Source: Clostridiaceae bacterium
Lineage (GTDB): Bacteria > Bacillota > Clostridia > Lachnospirales > Lachnospiraceae
Assembly (NCBI GenBank): GCA_009911305.1
Contig: QXXC01000009.1
Span: forward strand, 1-64,000
Length of the DNA stretch: 64,000 nt
Direction: 5' to 3'
Shown here: in pieces, positions 61,907-64,000 of the stretch
Numbering within the stretch: position 1 is the stretch's first letter
How the letters are laid out: each line of letters begins with the position of its first letter
The notes under the pieces: model-generated
What the model was told of the DNA's origin: nothing
Seen by the model: the letters and a program-made list of their open reading frames with translations, nothing else
Databases searched by the model: none
Program-made: the position numbers and the translations under genes

Positions 61907-62308
61907 CTACAGGCCGGGATCCTCCTCTATGACAATCGGGCTCCATTTGTCCCTGTCACGGCATAACGCCATGCTCATGCACAGCCCGCCCGGCTTGTTG
62001 TCATTGATTAAAATCCGCTCCCCATAAGGAGCCCCGAAAATAATATGATCATACCGGATGCCGTGATCCGACAAAAACCGCTCCGTCTGGCTGCGGTATT
62101 CCTCCGGGCGGGATGTCAGAAACAGGATCATATCTTTGGGCGGCAGAGAATGTAAAAACGCCTCCGCCCCGTCCAAAAACGTGTCCGTCCCATCCGTTTT
62201 ATATCCGTTATGTCTGACAATCGTCCCGTCCAAATCTAAAATCCATGTATGCCCCAGCGTGCTCAGGACCATCCTGGGCACAGGACTGATAAACGCCTTA
62301 TGCTCCAT
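61907..62308 (-). CDS. HAD-superfamily capsule-biosynthesis phosphatase
   Basis: A 133-residue minimal HAD phosphatase: motif I WILDLDGTIV, motif II ILFLTSRPEEYRS, a substrate-side YDHIIFG and motif IV INDNKPGG. There is no cap domain. Size and motifs fit the small phosphatases of capsule loci (EcbF/BcbF type). With the SIS isomerase and the nucleotidyltransferase-kinase fusion it could complete an activated-sugar pathway. The start lies inside the SIS gene's 3' end (11-bp overlap). Confidence 0.82.
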   Translation of the reverse strand: MEHKAFISPVPRMVLSTLGHTWILDLDGTIVRHNGYKTDGTDTFLDGAEAFLHSLPPKDMILFLTSRPEEYRSQTERFLSDHGIRYDHIIFGAPYGERILINDNKPGGLCMSMALCRDRDKWSPIVIEEDPGL

Positions 62309-62900
62309 GGCTCAACTGCGCTCCAATCGCTCCTCCCGGGTGATTCGGCTTAAAGTCCCCCTCCAGCGTCAGACCCATTCTTTTTGACAGTTCGATGGCA
62401 ACTGTCTGGAGTACGATCAGATTTAACGTGGTGGAATTATTCGGTATCACATCCCACAAATCCCCTTCATGCTCCAGTTGAATGATTAATTTATTTTCCA
62501 TGCCGTCTGCGAGCTCGCTGCGCTCCATAAAGCTTAAAAGCCACAGCTTCACCCCTGCGCGTCTTTTTAAGCGCTCCGCCAGATAAACAGATTCCGCCGT
62601 GGAACCGCTTTTTGTAAGCAGGATGACCAAATCGCCCTCCCTCACCATCCCCATGTCCCCGTGAACCGCTGAATTGGTATGTAAGAAATTAGCGTCCAGC
62701 CCGAGCGACAGCATGGTCCCTTCAAATTTCTCGCAGATCGGCACATTTTTTCCCAGCCCGGAAGCGATGATTCTGCGCCCGGCCTGCAGGGTTGATTCGC
62801 AGTCTGCAATCAGCCGTTCCAGCGGCTCTCTCTGAATGGATCGCAATGCCCGGCAGATAATCGCTGCGTTCGCTTCAAAATACTCAAATGCACTGTCCAC
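62298..62900 (-). CDS. SIS-domain sugar-phosphate isomerase
   Basis: A 200-residue SIS-domain protein resembling D-arabinose-5-phosphate isomerase and GmhA. Motifs: IIASGLGKNVPICEKF (phosphate loop), NSAVHGDMGMVREGDLVILLTKSGSTAES (the SGST loop), and FKPNHPGGAIGAQL at the C-terminus, typical of KdsD/KpsF. No CBS domains follow. The GTG start overlaps the previous gene's TAG as TAGTG and follows GAGGAGG. The exact sugar phosphate is unknown. Confidence 0.87.
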   Translation of the reverse strand: MDSAFEYFEANAAIICRALRSIQREPLERLIADCESTLQAGRRIIASGLGKNVPICEKFEGTMLSLGLDANFLHTNSAVHGDMGMVREGDLVILLTKSGSTAESVYLAERLKRRAGVKLWLLSFMERSELADGMENKLIIQLEHEGDLWDVIPNNSTTLNLIVLQTVAIELSKRMGLTLEGDFKPNHPGGAIGAQLSHGA

Positions 62901-64000
62901 TACAGCACCTCCTCAAGGTAATAAAGCCCCTGGTAAAACGCGCCGCAGATGGAATCATAATCCTCCCACGCATAGGTGGTTAAGCTGAGCCATGTGACAG
63001 CGAGCAAAAGCCTCATCTGCGCCCGGCTCACTTCTTCCCCTGCCATTTCAAAAAAATCATCCTCCATATCCTCCCAGTGGCTGGAATCGATATGAAGCGT
63101 CACATCCTCTTCGCCGATAACCAGCTTAAAACGTTTTAAATTAAAGAGATCATAATTGCTGTACAGCGAATAATACAGCTTCACCCAGTCATACGCCGCA
63201 TCGCCGAATAACTCGTTCGTCCCAAAATATCCTCTTGGATCCAGAAAGACCGGAACGCAGTCCTGCCCCTGCTTTTTTAACATCATGTTGCTGAATGTAC
63301 AGTCGCCGTGAATCAGGTGAAACTGCGGCGGGACATATTGCATCACAAGGCGTTCCAGTTCCTTTTTATAGAAAAAAACGTTGCGGCAGACCCGCCCGTT
63401 GACAGTCACTCTCTCCCGGTCCGCAAACGGAACCAGGCCGCGTATTTTTTCCAGGCGGTCAAATGTTTTGCCCACATAAGCGGTATAATAGCTTTCCCTG
63501 TCAGACGGGATATGCCCCAGATGATGGATCTGCTTTAAGCCGTCCATGATCTGCTTTAAAACAGCGCGCTTCTGGGATGGCAGAAGATCCGTGTATTCGT
63601 AAATCGTCTTCCCGTCAATCCGCTCCATACAAAGCGGCTCATATCCATAGATGGCGGGGATATTGTGAAATCCTTTTTCCTGCGCGTGTTTATACCATGC
63701 CGCCTCGCGGACCGAAAGCTTCCTTCCCTGCTCATTGACTGCCTCTTTATAAAGCCGGTCCCCTTCGGTCCATATGCGGTTAAACGGGCGGCACCTCGGC
63801 CTGGGAAGCCTCGCCCACTCACTGTAAACCCCGTATTCATGCGTGTGGGACAATTCCTGTATCTCAAAATCGATATCCTGGCCCTGAAGCCATTTTACAA
63901 ATTCCCCGTTTTCCGGCACATGCTCCAGACAGGCTTTATCCCTGAATATAAAATAACCGGCGACCCCCAGGTCCGCGCTTGGCTGCTCGATAAAGCGGTG
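62900..64000 (-). CDS. Nucleotidyltransferase-kinase fusion, partial (N-terminus beyond window)
   Basis: The frame is open to the window edge, so the apparent GTG at 63919 is internal. The edge-proximal residues (EQPSADLGVAGYFIFRD, KACLEHVPENGEFVKWL, THEYGVYSEW) resemble the C-terminus of a sugar-1-phosphate nucleotidyltransferase. From about 63790 leftward a phosphotransferase of the APH/choline-kinase fold follows: LYKEAVNEQGRKLSVREAAWY, then the catalytic loop HLIHGDCTFSNMML and the metal site FLDPRG. It probably phosphorylates and activates a sugar in one chain, ahead of the SIS and HAD genes. The missing N-terminal motif must be read from neighbouring sequence. Confidence 0.8.
   Translation of the reverse strand, partial: HRFIEQPSADLGVAGYFIFRDKACLEHVPENGEFVKWLQGQDIDFEIQELSHTHEYGVYSEWARLPRPRCRPFNRIWTEGDRLYKEAVNEQGRKLSVREAAWYKHAQEKGFHNIPAIYGYEPLCMERIDGKTIYEYTDLLPSQKRAVLKQIMDGLKQIHHLGHIPSDRESYYTAYVGKTFDRLEKIRGLVPFADRERVTVNGRVCRNVFFYKKELERLVMQYVPPQFHLIHGDCTFSNMMLKKQGQDCVPVFLDPRGYFGTNELFGDAAYDWVKLYYSLYSNYDLFNLKRFKLVIGEEDVTLHIDSSHWEDMEDDFFEMAGEEVSRAQMRLLLAVTWLSLTTYAWEDYDSICGAFYQGLYYLEEVL

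Overview
The window looks like chromosomal DNA of a Gram-positive Clostridia member, most likely a Lachnospiraceae. The evidence is the gene content and order: a PASTA-kinase/PP2C pair inside a priA-def-fmt-rsmB-rlmN-stp-prkC-rsgA-rpe-thiN run, a YggS-SepF-YlmH division cluster, a LoaP-led polysaccharide operon, AGGAGG-type ribosome binding sites and moderately high GC. No rRNA, tRNA, CRISPR array, insertion sequence or phage was seen. Most genes lie on the minus strand.

Layout. (1) 1-5384, minus: the start of a surface-polysaccharide operon. In transcription order it reads loaP antiterminator, DegT/AHBA aminotransferase, initiating sugar-phosphate transferase, an ATP-grasp/HAD fusion, LicD, and an IspD/TarI-like cytidylyltransferase cut by the window edge. 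(2) 5405-5827: an AT-rich control region whose core (5422-5626) is bounded by 28-bp inverted repeats (26/28 identical) and holds a near-consensus sigma-A promoter. As sequenced, that promoter points away from the polysaccharide operon, so this reads as an invertible, phase-variable promoter in the OFF orientation. (3) 5828-10041, plus: rqcH, a MATE exporter behind a terminator-containing leader, and a DUF3592-like membrane protein. (4) 10137-33718, minus: housekeeping genes (apgM, serS, a vitamin-B6-type kinase with an ECF S-component, thiN, rpe, rsgA, prkC, stp, rlmN, rsmB, Zn-peptidase, fmt, def, priA, murF, murE, ftsK). Three palindromic MITE-like elements lie at 9.2, 14.6 and 15.8 kb. (5) 34.1-36.3 kb, plus: a leader ORF, a transcription attenuator and a MutS2-like ATPase without an Smr domain. 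(6) 36.4-47.8 kb, minus: a degenerate sigma-54-type activator, a cytidylate-kinase-like protein, two-subunit L-serine dehydratase, rluD-like, lspA, aroB, ylmH, sepF, yggS and an HlyD-like protein. (7) 48.0-51.8 kb: divergent ankyrin-repeat genes. (8) 51.8-64.0 kb, minus: a second polysaccharide locus with a nucleotidyltransferase-kinase fusion (runs off the right edge), SIS isomerase, HAD phosphatase, Wzx, Wzy, a TarI/IspD-like enzyme, MBOAT plus DHHW O-acylation pair, an SDR and a tandem acyltransferase.

Main points of interest: the invertible promoter controlling a LoaP-dependent capsule-type operon, and the attenuator in front of the Smr-less MutS2 homolog, which suggests a ribosome-directed stress or antibiotic response gene. 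RqcH, a MutS2-like protein and YlmH, all linked to bacterial stalled-ribosome quality control, occur within the same 40 kb.
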